From contig NZ_BCTU01000002.1 in assembly GCF_001590925.1 (NCBI RefSeq), positions 1 to 64,000 of the forward strand: DNA of 64,000 bases. The letters run 5' to 3'. A program made the position numbers and the translations under genes. Numbering within the stretch: the stretch's first letter is position 1; every line of letters begins with the position of its first letter. Below are positions 45,237-54,720 of the stretch, piece after piece. The notes under the pieces were generated by a model, which had not been told where the DNA came from, did not search any database, and saw only the letters and a program-made list of their open reading frames with translations. Origin of the DNA: Serratia plymuthica NBRC 102599. GTDB lineage: Bacteria > Pseudomonadota > Gammaproteobacteria > Enterobacterales > Enterobacteriaceae.

Positions 45237-46646
45237 TTAGTTTCTCCCTTCCGGCTTGTTCAAAGGATCCTGAACCGCAGACAGCGGACGCGCCGGCGTG
45301 CCGTCGGCAACGGCGCCATGCGTATCGTCGCTCCCCGGGCCTTTCTTGATCAGACGCATCAGGTACATATAGCCGACGCCGAACACCGAGCAATACACCG
45401 CGATAAAAGCCAGCAGGCTGAAGCTCATATGCATATCGCCGTGCGCGGAAACGGCGTCGCGGGTCCGTTGCACCCCATACACCACCCAGGGCTGACGACC
45501 GATTTCAGTGGTGAACCACCCGGCCAACAATGCAATCAGGCCTGAAGGTCCCATTAACAACGCGAACCACAAAAAAGGACGCGACTGATACAGACGGCCT
45601 CTCCAACGCAGCCATGCGCTGACGACACCAAGCAGAATCATCAGCATGCCCAGACCGGCCATCACGCGGAACGACCAAAAGATGATGGTGGAATTCGGGC
45701 GATCTTCCTTAGGGAAGCTTTTCAACGCCGGTACTTGCTTGTCGAGACTGTGCGTCAGGATCAAACTGCCCAGATAGGGAATTTCCAGCTTATAACGGGT
45801 TTTTTCCTGGTCCATATCCGGCACGCCGAACAGCACCAGCGGCGTGGCTTCACCCGGTCGGTTCTCCCAATGGCCTTCAATGGCGGCAATTTTCGCCGGT
45901 TGGTACTCCAGGGTATTCAAGCCGTGAGCATCGCCGATTACCGCTTGAATCGGGGCGACAAACAGCGCCATCCAGAGCGCCATGGAGAACATTTTGCGCA
46001 CCGCCGGCGAATCATTGCCCCGCAGCAGGTGCCACGCAGCCGATGCCCCGACGAAGAAGGCGCTGGCCAGGAAAGCGGCGGTAGACATGTGCAATAAACG
46101 GTAAGGGAATGACGGGTTAAAGATAATTTTCAGCCAGTCGACCGGCACCACAATACCGTTTTCGATCGCATAGCCTTGCGGCGTGTGCATCCAGCTGTTC
46201 GAAGCCAGGATCCAAAAGGTCGAGATGAGCGTCCCCAGCGCGACCATGCAGGTCGCAAAGAAATGCAACCCGCGCCCTACCCGGTTCCAGCCAAACAGCA
46301 TAACCCCGAGGAAACCGGCTTCCAGGAAGAAAGCGGTAAGCACTTCATAGGTCAATAACGGCCCGGTAATGCTGCCGGCGAACTGCGAAAAACCGCTCCA
46401 GTTAGTGCCAAACTGGTAAGCCATTACCAGACCTGACACCACCCCCATACCAAAATTGACCGCAAATATCTTCGACCAAAAATGATAAAGCTCACGGTAG
46501 GTGTCATTACGCGTTTTCAGCCACAAACCTTCCAGCACCGCCAGAAAACTCGCGAGCCCGATGGTAATAGCCGGAAAAATAATATGGAAGGAGACAGTAA
46601 AGGCAAACTGTATCCTCGCTAAATGGAAGGCATCTAATCCCAACAT
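45237..46646 (-). CDS. cioA: cyanide-insensitive-type bd oxidase subunit I
   Basis: The 469-residue protein is the haem-binding quinol oxidase subunit: LARIQFAFTVSFHIIFPAI carries a haem ligand His, GFLGVMLFGWNRVG and GWFTTEIGRQPWVVYG are conserved core motifs. The periplasmic Q-loop region (after KTRYKLEIPYLGSLILTHS) is short, as in CioA and CydA of the S subfamily, and the protein is shorter than E. coli CydA (522). It oxidises quinol and reduces oxygen to water, usually with resistance to cyanide, sulphide and nitric oxide. It is divergent from the DyP peroxidase gene across 614 bp. Confidence 0.92.
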   Translation of the reverse strand: MLGLDAFHLARIQFAFTVSFHIIFPAITIGLASFLAVLEGLWLKTRNDTYRELYHFWSKIFAVNFGMGVVSGLVMAYQFGTNWSGFSQFAGSITGPLLTYEVLTAFFLEAGFLGVMLFGWNRVGRGLHFFATCMVALGTLISTFWILASNSWMHTPQGYAIENGIVVPVDWLKIIFNPSFPYRLLHMSTAAFLASAFFVGASAAWHLLRGNDSPAVRKMFSMALWMALFVAPIQAVIGDAHGLNTLEYQPAKIAAIEGHWENRPGEATPLVLFGVPDMDQEKTRYKLEIPYLGSLILTHSLDKQVPALKSFPKEDRPNSTIIFWSFRVMAGLGMLMILLGVVSAWLRWRGRLYQSRPFLWFALLMGPSGLIALLAGWFTTEIGRQPWVVYGVQRTRDAVSAHGDMHMSFSLLAFIAVYCSVFGVGYMYLMRLIKKGPGSDDTHGAVADGTPARPLSAVQDPLNKPEGRN

Positions 46647-47260
46647 TGTTCACCCCTGTGTATCACCATTCTGATAAGTTTATAAACCAAAGTTATATTG
46701 CTATTCCGGGTCACAGCCCGCCATCCATTAAAAAGCGGGCCACATTATTTAAATGAGCCACGCAAAACAGAAGGAAAACCCCATGCCGTCCTTTTTTAAT
46801 CCCGGTAATTATTTAACTTCCTGTCCGTACTTTTTAGCCAAATAGGCCTACGAGTGCCCCAAGGGTGGGTTTATGGGCACGAACATGGCTAGAATCAGGC
46901 TAATTAATTAGCCTCGATGCGCCTCAGCAACGCAGATGATTTTATTTTAAATTTTAACGGCATGTCTTCCGAACTTACCGCATTTTTTTCCAGCTAATGC
47001 TCTCTTGGTTTTTCTCAGTTTCCCTCGCCTTGTGAATTAATTTTACCTGCCAATAACATTTCGTCAAATTGGTTAATTTTATTGCGCAATAGATACAATC
47101 TATCACGCACCTTGTTAAGTTTTGATATGCTATTTGGAGAGGTTGTTTCAACATTGACAATGCAAAGTAAAAAAGGTAGCTCTATATTTAATGCGTTTTA
47201 CATCAGTTATTGTTGCTTTTTAAATATCATATTTAACCTTTACTGGATGGTAGACGACTT
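46647..47260. promoter_or_regulatory. 614-bp divergent control region between cioA and the DyP gene
   Basis: AT-rich non-coding DNA. It contains an 18-bp perfect palindrome (separate entry), a GCCCGC/GCGGGC hairpin near 46708-46734 and a GTGCCC/GGGCAC inverted repeat at 46854-46880. No convincing FNR site was seen. A 60-codon frame at 47082-47264 overlaps the DyP start and has no family features. Confidence 0.6.
46897..46914. promoter_or_regulatory. perfect 18-bp palindrome, candidate operator
   Basis: AGGCTAATTAATTAGCCT reads identically on both strands. It lies 251 bp upstream of cioA and 347 bp upstream of the DyP gene. A dimeric repressor or activator of the oxidase or peroxidase is possible; the protein is unknown. 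Confidence 0.55.
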
Positions 47261-48226
47261 ATGAGCACGTATTATGATGATTCACAGGCAGTTTTTAGCC
47301 CTGTTACGCGCAGTGCCATCTTCATTGTCGCGACAATAACAAATACGCCGGAACACCACGCCACCGTACGCAACTGGTGTGCCGACGTGGCGGCGGTAGT
47401 GCGCTCGGTAGCGAAAAGAGCGCCGGATGGACGGCTGTCATGCGTCTGCGGATTCGGTTCCACCGCCTGGAATACGCTTTTCGGCATTCCGCGCCCGGCG
47501 CAATTGCATCCTTTTCGTGAAATAGGATCCGGCGGCCGTGTCGCCGTCGCTACGCCCGGTGACATTCTCTTACATATTCGTGCCGAAGAAATGGATCTGT
47601 GCTTTGAGCTGGCGACCCAGTTGCTGAATAAACTCGGCGATGCCGTCACCGTCGTGGATGAAGTTCAGGGTTTCCGTTATTTCGATCAACGCGCCATGAT
47701 CGGCTTTGTCGACGGTACCGAAAACCCTGAAGGCCGCGGAGCCATCGACTTCACCGTGGTGGGTGAGGAAGACCGCGCCTTTGCCGGCGGCAGCTACGCC
47801 TTGGTGCAGAAATATCTGCATGATATGAAAGGCTGGAATGCGCTGACCGTTGAACAGCAAGAGGGCATTATCGGGCGCCATAAACAATCCAATATTGAGC
47901 TGGATGCCGACGTAAAACCTTCCTCATCCCACAGCTCACTCACCACGCTGGAAGACGAGAATGGCAACGAAGTAAAGATCCTGCGCGATAACATGCCGTT
48001 TGGCAGACCCGGCATGGGCGAGTTCGGCACCTATTTTATCGGCTATGCCCGCTCCCCAGCGCCGATAGAACAAATGCTTGAAAATATGATTATTGGCCTT
48101 CCACCGGGTAATTATGACCGTTTGCTCGACTTCAGCCATGCCGTCACCGGCGGTTTATTCTTTATTCCATCGCTGACGTTATTAGAAGCCTTGTCGACGC
48201 GCAGTGTGCCGCCCAATAGTCATTGA
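47261..48226 (+). CDS. DyP-type haem peroxidase (YfeX-like, class B)
   Basis: The 321-residue protein has the DyP signature GFVDGTENP at 148-156 with catalytic Asp151. By comparison with Rhodococcus DypB (Asp153, His226, Arg244, Asn246), the proximal haem ligand is His224 and the distal Arg and Asn are Arg242 and Asn244 in ILRDNMPFG. No signal peptide is present, so it acts in the cytoplasm like YfeX. It uses peroxide to oxidise phenolic or dye-like substrates, or consumes peroxide. It is divergent from the bd oxidase and upstream of the disaggregase gene. Confidence 0.93.
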   Translation: MSTYYDDSQAVFSPVTRSAIFIVATITNTPEHHATVRNWCADVAAVVRSVAKRAPDGRLSCVCGFGSTAWNTLFGIPRPAQLHPFREIGSGGRVAVATPGDILLHIRAEEMDLCFELATQLLNKLGDAVTVVDEVQGFRYFDQRAMIGFVDGTENPEGRGAIDFTVVGEEDRAFAGGSYALVQKYLHDMKGWNALTVEQQEGIIGRHKQSNIELDADVKPSSSHSSLTTLEDENGNEVKILRDNMPFGRPGMGEFGTYFIGYARSPAPIEQMLENMIIGLPPGNYDRLLDFSHAVTGGLFFIPSLTLLEALSTRSVPPNSH

Positions 48227-48248
48227 CGTCACGGCTGGCGAAAAAATC

Positions 48249-48276
48249 ATTAAAAGACAATTATTAAAAGACAATT
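48249..48276. repeat. tandem duplication of a 14-bp unit
   Basis: ATTAAAAGACAATT occurs twice head to tail, shortly after the DyP stop codon. Probably replication slippage; no function is evident. Confidence 0.6.
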
Positions 48277-48286
48277 AAAGAGTAAC

Positions 48287-48319
48287 GCATCCAGCATTTT
48301 ACTGAAAAATGCCGGATGC
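48287..48319 (+). terminator. hairpin terminator after the DyP gene
   Basis: GCATCCAGCATTTT and AAAATGCCGGATGC form a 14-bp stem with one mismatch around a short loop; the A/T-rich inner part and the following TTCATTTCG suit a terminator. Confidence 0.6.
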
Positions 48320-48501
48320 ACTTCATTTCGCAAACGGCATTGTGATAACGATGCCTTAACTCACCACCACCAATAAGGAGCCAGCATTAAATTCGCTAAC
48401 ACCATTATTTAACCCGACAAGATTAAATAAATAACAGACATACCTAAAACGCCTGTTTTATTGAAGTTAAATCGCTTTAACTTGATAGGAGTTAATTCAC
48501 C

Positions 48502-51276
48502 ATGCCTATTTTATGTGATATTTGTCATGCTCGCCCGGCATCGGGCCGTGTGACAGTGATGCAAAATGGTCAAAGGAAATCCATTGCCATCTGTGATTAC
48601 GATTACCGGCAATTAACGCGCCATCAAAATATTCTCAATCCATTCGACTCACTGTTGGGTGGCGGCGGCGCCTTATCGCGTTTCTTTAATGAGTTAACCG
48701 AAGACGAAGCGGCGGAAGAAACGTCCGGGTTCTCTGCGGAAGTCCCGCGCGAATCCATCGATGCCACCGATGCCTTCAGCAAACAAACGCTTGAGCTGCT
48801 GCAACGCGCGGCAGAAAAAGCGCATGAACTGCACCGCAGTGAACTTGATACCGAGCACCTGCTGTATGTGTTGGCGGATACCGATGTCTGCTCCGCCCTG
48901 CTGACAGAACTCAAGTTGTCGCCGCAGGACATCAAGGCCTACATTGACCAGCATGCTTACAAGGGGGCCGCCGAAACCGGCGCTACTCTGGAAGACATGA
49001 CGGTTTCCCCACGTCTGAAAAAGGCCTTTATGTACGCTTTCCAGGCCTCCCGCGATTTGGGCCATTCCTATGTTGGCCCGGAGCATTTGCTGATCGGGCT
49101 CAGTGAAGTGCCGGACAGCATTGCCGGCGCCCTGTTGAAAAAATACGGCGTTACCCCAGCCGCTCTGCGACAGAAAGTGGTGAAGCTTGTGGGTAAAGGT
49201 GCGGAAGACGGCCGTATCGATACCCCGACGGGCACGCCAACGCTGGATAAGTTTGGCCGCGATCTGACTGAAATGGCGCGCCAGGGCAAGCTGGATCCGG
49301 TGCTCGGCCGCGCGCAGGAGATTGAAAGTACCATTGAAGTGCTTGCCCGCCGCAAGAAAAACAACCCGGTGCTGATCGGCGAGCCTGGCGTGGGCAAAAC
49401 CGCCATAGTGGAAGGGCTGGCGCAGCGCATTGTCAAAGGTGACGTGCCCGAAGTGCTGCGGGGCAAGCGCCTGGTCGAAGTAAATATCAACTCAATGGTG
49501 GCGGGCACAAAATACCGCGGCGAATTCGAAGAACGCGCCAAACAGTTGATTGATGAGGTCAGCGAGAAAAATGCCGAACTGATTTTGTTTATCGACGAAC
49601 TCCATACCATTGTCGGTGCCGGTCAGGGCGGCGGCGAAGGCGGCCTGGACATTGCCAACGTACTGAAACCGGCGCTGGCGCGCGGTGAACTGAGCCTGAT
49701 TGGCGCCACAACCCTCAACGAATACCAAAAACATATCGAGAAAGATGCTGCGCTTGAACGTCGATTCCAGCCAGTTTTGGTACCGGAACCGACCGTCGAC
49801 CAGACCATCGTCATTTTGCGTGGTCTGCGCGACAAACTGGAAGCGCACCATCAGGTGACCTTTGTTGATGAAGCGTTCGTCGCGGCGGCCGAACTGTCCG
49901 ATCGCTATATCACGTCACGCTTCTTGCCGGACAAGGCCATCGATCTGATTGACCAGGCGGCGGCCCGCGTTCGCATTTCCGCCACCTCCCGGCCGGCTGA
50001 TATTCAGGAACTGGAAGCGGAAATCGCCCACCTGAAACGCGAGCAAGACTCGGCGTCTTCGCGTAAAAAATTTGACGACGTTAAAAGCTTCGAAGCGCAA
50101 ATTAGTGACAAACGGGCGCGCCTTGAAGAGTTAACGGAAGCCTGGCAGCGCAAAACGGGTTCGGAGACGCTGGAAGTCACCCTGTCTTCCGTCGCTGAAG
50201 TGGTGTCGCGCCTGACCGGCATCCCGGTGACCGAGTTAACCCAGGAAGAGCGGAAAAAACTGCTCAATATGGAAGACAAACTGCGTGAACGCGTGGTCGG
50301 GCAAGATGATGCGGTCGAAGCCGTCAGCGACGCCGTACGCCTGTCGCGCGCCGGGCTGAGCCAGGCACACCGCCCTATCGCCACCTTCTTGTTCCTCGGC
50401 CCTACCGGCGTCGGCAAAACCGAGCTGGCCAAGGCCATCGCCGAAACGGTGTTCGGTGACGAACAGGCCATTATCCGTATCGACATGTCGGAATACATGG
50501 AGCGCCATGCCGTTGCCCGTCTGATCGGTGCCCCTCCAGGGTATGTGGGTTATGACGAAGGCGGCCAGTTAACCGAGCGTGTAAGACGCCGCCCTTACAG
50601 CGTAATTTTGCTCGACGAGATCGAGAAAGCGCACCCGGACGTCTACAACGTGCTGCTGCAGGTATTCGATGATGGCCGCCTGACGGACGGTAAAGGGCGC
50701 GTGGTCGATTTCAGCAACACCACCATCATTGCTACCAGCAACCTCGGTTCTGCGGTGATCATGAATAACGCCTCGCTACCGGAGGCGGAACGCAAGTCAG
50801 ACAAGACGATTCACGACGAATTGATGCAAGTGCTCAAGGGCCACTTCCGTCCTGAGTTCCTGAACCGCATCGATGAAGTCATCGTGTTCAACTCTCTGTC
50901 TCAGGAAAACATTCGTTTAATCGTGAATATCCAACTTGAGCATTTAACGCGTACGGCGGCAGCTCAGAATATCACTCTCAATATTGCAGATTCTCTGGTG
51001 GAACACCTGGTGGACGTGGGCTATCAGCCTGACTTTGGCGCCCGTGAACTGAAACGCAGGATCCGCCAGGAAGTGGAAACCCGATTGGCGAAGGAAATTC
51101 TTGGCGACAACCTGAAGTCGGGCGACAGCGTCGAGATTGGCTATGATCAAACCACTGACAAGGTCGTGTTTAACAAACTGCCCCCCATAAGCAAGGAGAA
51201 TCCAGCCCCGCTGACAACGCCAGAAACGCCTGTTGCTCAGACTGGGCCGCAAACGCCCGCGGAGCCGCAGGCATAA
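48502..51276 (+). CDS. ClpK/ClpG-type AAA+ protein disaggregase
   Basis: The 924-residue Hsp100 protein has an N-terminal cysteine-containing domain (CDIC at 5-8, Cys31), a Clp-N domain (about 90-235), AAA1 (Walker A GEPGVGKT 293-300, Walker B LFIDELHT), a short coiled middle domain (about 500-553), AAA2 (GPTGVGKT 633-640) and a proline-rich tail. The Cys-type N domain and short middle domain fit ClpK/ClpG, stand-alone disaggregases that give heat tolerance, rather than ClpB. The loop after [11 protein letters not shown] lacks the IGF/IGL tripeptide needed to dock ClpP, supporting disaggregation rather than proteolysis. AGGAG precedes the ATG. ClpC is a less likely alternative. Confidence 0.88.
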   Translation: MPILCDICHARPASGRVTVMQNGQRKSIAICDYDYRQLTRHQNILNPFDSLLGGGGALSRFFNELTEDEAAEETSGFSAEVPRESIDATDAFSKQTLELLQRAAEKAHELHRSELDTEHLLYVLADTDVCSALLTELKLSPQDIKAYIDQHAYKGAAETGATLEDMTVSPRLKKAFMYAFQASRDLGHSYVGPEHLLIGLSEVPDSIAGALLKKYGVTPAALRQKVVKLVGKGAEDGRIDTPTGTPTLDKFGRDLTEMARQGKLDPVLGRAQEIESTIEVLARRKKNNPVLIGEPGVGKTAIVEGLAQRIVKGDVPEVLRGKRLVEVNINSMVAGTKYRGEFEERAKQLIDEVSEKNAELILFIDELHTIVGAGQGGGEGGLDIANVLKPALARGELSLIGATTLNEYQKHIEKDAALERRFQPVLVPEPTVDQTIVILRGLRDKLEAHHQVTFVDEAFVAAAELSDRYITSRFLPDKAIDLIDQAAARVRISATSRPADIQELEAEIAHLKREQDSASSRKKFDDVKSFEAQISDKRARLEELTEAWQRKTGSETLEVTLSSVAEVVSRLTGIPVTELTQEERKKLLNMEDKLRERVVGQDDAVEAVSDAVRLSRAGLSQAHRPIATFLFLGPTGVGKTELAKAIAETVFGDEQAIIRIDMSEYMERHAVARLIGAPPGYVGYDEGGQLTERVRRRPYSVILLDEIEKAHPDVYNVLLQVFDDGRLTDGKGRVVDFSNTTIIATSNLGSAVIMNNASLPEAERKSDKTIHDELMQVLKGHFRPEFLNRIDEVIVFNSLSQENIRLIVNIQLEHLTRTAAAQNITLNIADSLVEHLVDVGYQPDFGARELKRRIRQEVETRLAKEILGDNLKSGDSVEIGYDQTTDKVVFNKLPPISKENPAPLTTPETPVAQTGPQTPAEPQA

Positions 51277-51365
51277 GCTAAAAAGCCGTCCTGCGGCGGC
51301 GGAACATCAGGCGTGAAGTTGCCAGTCGTCTTTTTCACGCCCAGTGAGTCACCCGTAAAAGATTT

Positions 51366-51450
51366 ATTGCCGCCTGAGCACCCGCTCTGTCTGGCCGCCG
51401 GTGCAGACAGAGAAATGGCAAAGCGCACGCAGCCATTATCAGGCGGCAAT
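51366..51450 (+). promoter_or_regulatory. structured RNA-like element (three-way junction) before the ydeP-like gene
   Basis: An outer 12-bp perfect stem (ATTGCCGCCTGA at 51366-51377 with TCAGGCGGCAAT at 51439-51450) encloses two more perfect stems: CTCTGTCTG/CAGACAGAG (51385-51393 with 51404-51412) and AATGGC/GCCATT (51414-51419 with 51432-51437). The element ends 91 bp before the gene. It could be a cis-regulatory RNA, a mobile repeat or the end of the disaggregase transcript. I could not match it to the molybdenum-cofactor riboswitch. Confidence 0.5.
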
Positions 51451-51541
51451 AATAGTTGTCGGTTATCCCGCCTCCCGAGGGGAACGCCGAATAGACCTGT
51501 CTCAATAAGATATCGCCCACTCAGGGGCGGTAGGAGTTCAT

Positions 51542-53830
51542 ATGATGAAGAAGAAACGCGCCGTTCCCGGAATTCGGCCCTATGATGGGCCGGCAGGTGG
51601 CTGGGGCGCCTTAAAAGCGACGGCTATCGCCGTGAAAACACAAATGGAAACCTTCGAAGCGCCGGTCACGCTGATGCGCACCAACCAACCGGACGGCTTC
51701 GACTGCCCCGGATGTGCCTGGCCTGACAAAGAGCACCACTCAACCTTCCAGTTCTGCGAAAACGGCGCCAAGGCGGTCACCTGGGAAGCCACCAGCAAAC
51801 GGGTAACGCCGGAGTTTCTGGCGGCCAACACCGTGACTTCCCTGCTGGAGAAAACGGATTTTGAGCTGGAAGGCTACGGTCGTCTGACGCACCCGCTGGT
51901 TTACGACAGCGCCAGCGATACGCTGCGCCCGGTCGAATGGGAGGATGCCTTCAAGCGCATCGGCGAAGTCTTGCGCGGCATGCAGTCGCCGGATCAGGTT
52001 GAGTTCTACACCTCTGGCCGCGCTTCCAATGAAGCCGCCTACCTGTTCCAACTGTTTGCCCGTGAATTCGGAACCAACAACTTCCCGGATTGCTCCAACA
52101 TGTGTCACGAACCGACCAGCGTTGGCCTGCCGCAATCCATTGGTATCGGTAAGGGCACGGTATCATTGGATGACTTCGACAATACCGAACTGGTGATTTC
52201 CATTGGCCACAACCCGGGCACCAACCACCCGCGCATGATGGGAACCCTGCACGAACTGGCGCGGCGTCAGATACCGATTATCGTCTTCAACCCGCTGCGT
52301 GAACGCGCGCTCGAGCGCTTTGCCGATCCGCAAAACGTTATCGAGATGGCGACCTACAGCTCCACCAATATCGCTTCAACCTACTATCAGGTTAAAGCCG
52401 GCGGCGACGCCGCCGCATTGAAAGGGATCGCCAAGGCGCTGTTGGAATATGACGCCGCGCAGGGCGCGGGCAGCAACGTTATCGATCGTGATTTCATTGC
52501 CGACCACACCCAGGGTTTCGAGCAATTCGCCACGGATTTGGCCGCCACCCCGTGGAAAGACATTGAAGCGGAGAGCGGCCTGACTCAGGAAGATCTGGAG
52601 CAGGTTGCGCTGGCCTATGCGAAATCCAAAGCCACGATCATTACTTACGGCATGGGCATTACCCAGCACAACAAAGGAACGGCAAACGTACGTTTGATTG
52701 CCGATCTGCTGCTAATGCGCGGCAATATCGGCAAGCCCGGTGCCGGGATCTGCCCGCTGCGCGGCCACTCCAACGTTCAGGGCAACCGCACCGTCGGTAT
52801 CACTGAAAAGCCTTCGCCAGAGTTCCTGGCCAATCTGGAAAACGTGTTCGGCTTTGTCGCCCCAAAAGAGCACGGGCATGATGCGGTAAAAAGCATGCAA
52901 TCCATGGTGGAAGGCACTTCCAGGGCGCTGATCTGCCTTGGCGGTAACTTCGCCGTGGCCTTGCCGGACCCGGATCTGTGCTTCCCGGCGATGAAATCGC
53001 TGGATTTAAGCGTCCATCTCGGCACCAAGCTGAACCGCTCACACCTGCTGGTCGCCAAGGAAACCTACATCCTGCCTTGCCTGGGGCGTACCGAACTGGA
53101 TATGCAAGACAGCGGCCGCCAGTCGATCACGGTGGAGGATTCCATGTCGATGGTGCACGCCTCTTCCGGCAAACTGAAACCGGCATCCCCGTTCCTGCTT
53201 TCAGAACCGGCGATCGTCGCCGGTATGGCTAAGGCAACCTTGCAAGACAGTAAGGTCCCCTGGATGGAACTGGTGGCCGATTACAGCATCATTCGCGATC
53301 TGATTGAAAAAACCATTCCCGGTTTCGATAAATACAATGAGCGTATCGCACAACCCGGCGGGTTCCGCATGCCGCTGCCGCCAACCGAGCGCATATGGCC
53401 GACGCCAACCGGCAAAGCCATGTTCTCGGTGTTCAGCGGCGTAGAAGAAGACGCCGAGGTTCAGGGCGACGACGTGCTGCGGCTAATCACCCTGCGCAGC
53501 CATGACCAGTACAACACCACTATTTACGCAATGGATGACCGTTATAGAGGCGTATTTGGCCGTCGCGATGTTCTGTTCATGCACGATATCGATCTTGAGA
53601 AGCGGGGTCTGGAACATGGTGATCTGGTGGATATCGAAACCGTGGTGGCCGGGCGCAAACTGCGGCTGGAAAATATCACGGTGATCTCCTACAACATCGC
53701 TCCAGGTTCCGTCGGGGCCTATTACCCTGAGGCGAACGTTCTGGTTCCGCTGGATTATATCGACAAGGAAAGCGGCACCCCGTCTTATAAATCGGTGCCG
53801 GTTCGCGTAACTCACGCCACGGCCAGCTAA
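51542..53830 (+). CDS. YdeP-type molybdopterin oxidoreductase (FdhF-like)
   Basis: The 762-residue protein belongs to the FdhF/YdeP family of molybdopterin enzymes. CPGC at 55-58 and Cys72 probably hold an Fe-S cluster. Cys188 in NMCHEPTSVGLPQSIG aligns with the selenocysteine of E. coli FdhF (VUHGPSVAGLHQSVG). NPGTNHPRMM, YGMGITQHNKG, MRGNIGKPGAGICPLRGHSNVQG and the C-terminal RVTHA region bind the cofactor. There is no Tat signal, so it is cytoplasmic. E. coli YdeP supports acid resistance; its substrate is unknown, and formate oxidation should not be assumed. The nearby moa genes could help supply its cofactor. AGGAG precedes the ATG at 51542; 51545 is possible. Confidence 0.92.
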   Translation: MMKKKRAVPGIRPYDGPAGGWGALKATAIAVKTQMETFEAPVTLMRTNQPDGFDCPGCAWPDKEHHSTFQFCENGAKAVTWEATSKRVTPEFLAANTVTSLLEKTDFELEGYGRLTHPLVYDSASDTLRPVEWEDAFKRIGEVLRGMQSPDQVEFYTSGRASNEAAYLFQLFAREFGTNNFPDCSNMCHEPTSVGLPQSIGIGKGTVSLDDFDNTELVISIGHNPGTNHPRMMGTLHELARRQIPIIVFNPLRERALERFADPQNVIEMATYSSTNIASTYYQVKAGGDAAALKGIAKALLEYDAAQGAGSNVIDRDFIADHTQGFEQFATDLAATPWKDIEAESGLTQEDLEQVALAYAKSKATIITYGMGITQHNKGTANVRLIADLLLMRGNIGKPGAGICPLRGHSNVQGNRTVGITEKPSPEFLANLENVFGFVAPKEHGHDAVKSMQSMVEGTSRALICLGGNFAVALPDPDLCFPAMKSLDLSVHLGTKLNRSHLLVAKETYILPCLGRTELDMQDSGRQSITVEDSMSMVHASSGKLKPASPFLLSEPAIVAGMAKATLQDSKVPWMELVADYSIIRDLIEKTIPGFDKYNERIAQPGGFRMPLPPTERIWPTPTGKAMFSVFSGVEEDAEVQGDDVLRLITLRSHDQYNTTIYAMDDRYRGVFGRRDVLFMHDIDLEKRGLEHGDLVDIETVVAGRKLRLENITVISYNIAPGSVGAYYPEANVLVPLDYIDKESGTPSYKSVPVRVTHATAS

Positions 53831-53869
53831 CGGCGTAATAGACCCGTCGTTAACGAGTCTGCATTGAAG

Positions 53870-53896
53870 GGGGGGAAGTCGCATTCCCCCCTTTTT
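53870..53896 (+). terminator. terminator between the ydeP-like and lysE-like genes
   Basis: GGGGGGAA at 53870-53877 and TTCCCCCC at 53884-53891 form a stem around GTCGCA, followed by TTTTT. It overlaps the last bases of the convergent exporter gene. Confidence 0.85.
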
Positions 53897-54512
53897 ATTT
53901 GAACGCCTGCCCGGCGAGCAAACCTATGGCAATCAACAGCATGGCAACGCCGGAAATGCGGCTGACGATACGGGCGGCTTGCGGACGCGTCTGCAACAGG
54001 GACTGCGACCCCCATCCCACCAGCAGATAAACCAGCCCGCAACTCACCAGATGCAACAGACCCAACGCAAGGATCTGCATCGGAATCGACCAGGCAGCAT
54101 TGGCATCGGTGAACTGCGGCAACAGCGCCAAAAACAACAGAAAAACCTTGGGGTTCAGGCCACTGATGCAAATCCCTTTACCGGCCCAACGCAGCCAGGA
54201 GCCGGACGGTTGCCCATCACCCGCGTTGGGCGCGGAGGGATGAAGCAGCATGTTAAAACCGATCCACAACAGATAAGCCGCGCCAATCAGGGTCAACGCC
54301 GTGAGGGCCAGCGGATTGCCCGCCACCAGCGCACCCACGCCGGCCGCCACGATCGCTATCGCCATCAGATGCCCCAACAGCAAGCCCGCCACCGCAGGCA
54401 CCACCACCCGTCCGCGTATGCCTGCCGATATGATGTACGCCCAGTCCAGCCCCGGCGTAATGACAAACAGCATGGATACCGCCCAGAAGGCGGCGAAAAT
54501 AGCCGGCGTCAT
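53895..54512 (-). CDS. LysE/RhtB-family amino-acid exporter
   Basis: The 205-residue protein has the LysE/RhtB layout of about six helices: an N-terminal PGLDWAYIISAGIRG (the P-G-P/D-type motif), GLLLGHLMAIAIVAAGVGAL, AAYLLWIGFNMLL and the mid-protein SGLNPKVFLLFLALLPQF. It likely exports an amino acid or homoserine-like compound. ATG at 54512 is preceded by AAAGG; a GTG at 54536 is an alternative. It is divergent from an Lrp-type regulator gene, a usual pairing in which the regulator senses the exported amino acid. Confidence 0.9.
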   Translation of the reverse strand: MTPAIFAAFWAVSMLFVITPGLDWAYIISAGIRGRVVVPAVAGLLLGHLMAIAIVAAGVGALVAGNPLALTALTLIGAAYLLWIGFNMLLHPSAPNAGDGQPSGSWLRWAGKGICISGLNPKVFLLFLALLPQFTDANAAWSIPMQILALGLLHLVSCGLVYLLVGWGSQSLLQTRPQAARIVSRISGVAMLLIAIGLLAGQAFK

Positions 54513-54631
54513 ATGCGCGACGCCTTTTGCGGCCACCGAAGCGCGGTGCGTTGGCTTATCCGTTTTATCATTTCACTTTCCTCCGCAGGACACGGCTTTC
54601 CGGCTCCAAAAGCCAGGAATGTCTAAAATTG

Positions 54632-54684
54632 TTCAATTATTGAAAAGAATATCCCCAAGTTGTTAGAATGTGGTTTCAATTATT
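54632..54684. promoter_or_regulatory. repeated TTCAATTATT boxes in the lysE/lrp-type divergent region
   Basis: TTCAATTATTGAA at 54632-54644 is a 13-bp palindrome; its first ten bases recur at 54675-54684. The 43-bp spacing is about four helical turns. Lrp/AsnC proteins bind several phased sites as octamers, so these are good candidates for the adjacent regulator. Confidence 0.5.
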
Positions 54685-54720
54685 TGCGTATAAATTGCAG
54701 ATTGAGGGAAATTATTCCAA

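Noticed and set aside
47082..47264. 60-codon frame overlapping the DyP start
   Set aside because: AT-rich, overlaps the start of the DyP gene out of frame, no ribosome binding site.
48249..48276. Tandem 14-bp repeat considered as a CRISPR or attachment-site remnant
   Set aside because: Only two directly abutting copies, no spacer and no second distant copy; best explained by slippage.
48502..51276. Assignment as the housekeeping ClpB
   Set aside because: The N-terminal cysteine motif and the short middle domain differ from ClpB, which has a long coiled-coil middle domain.
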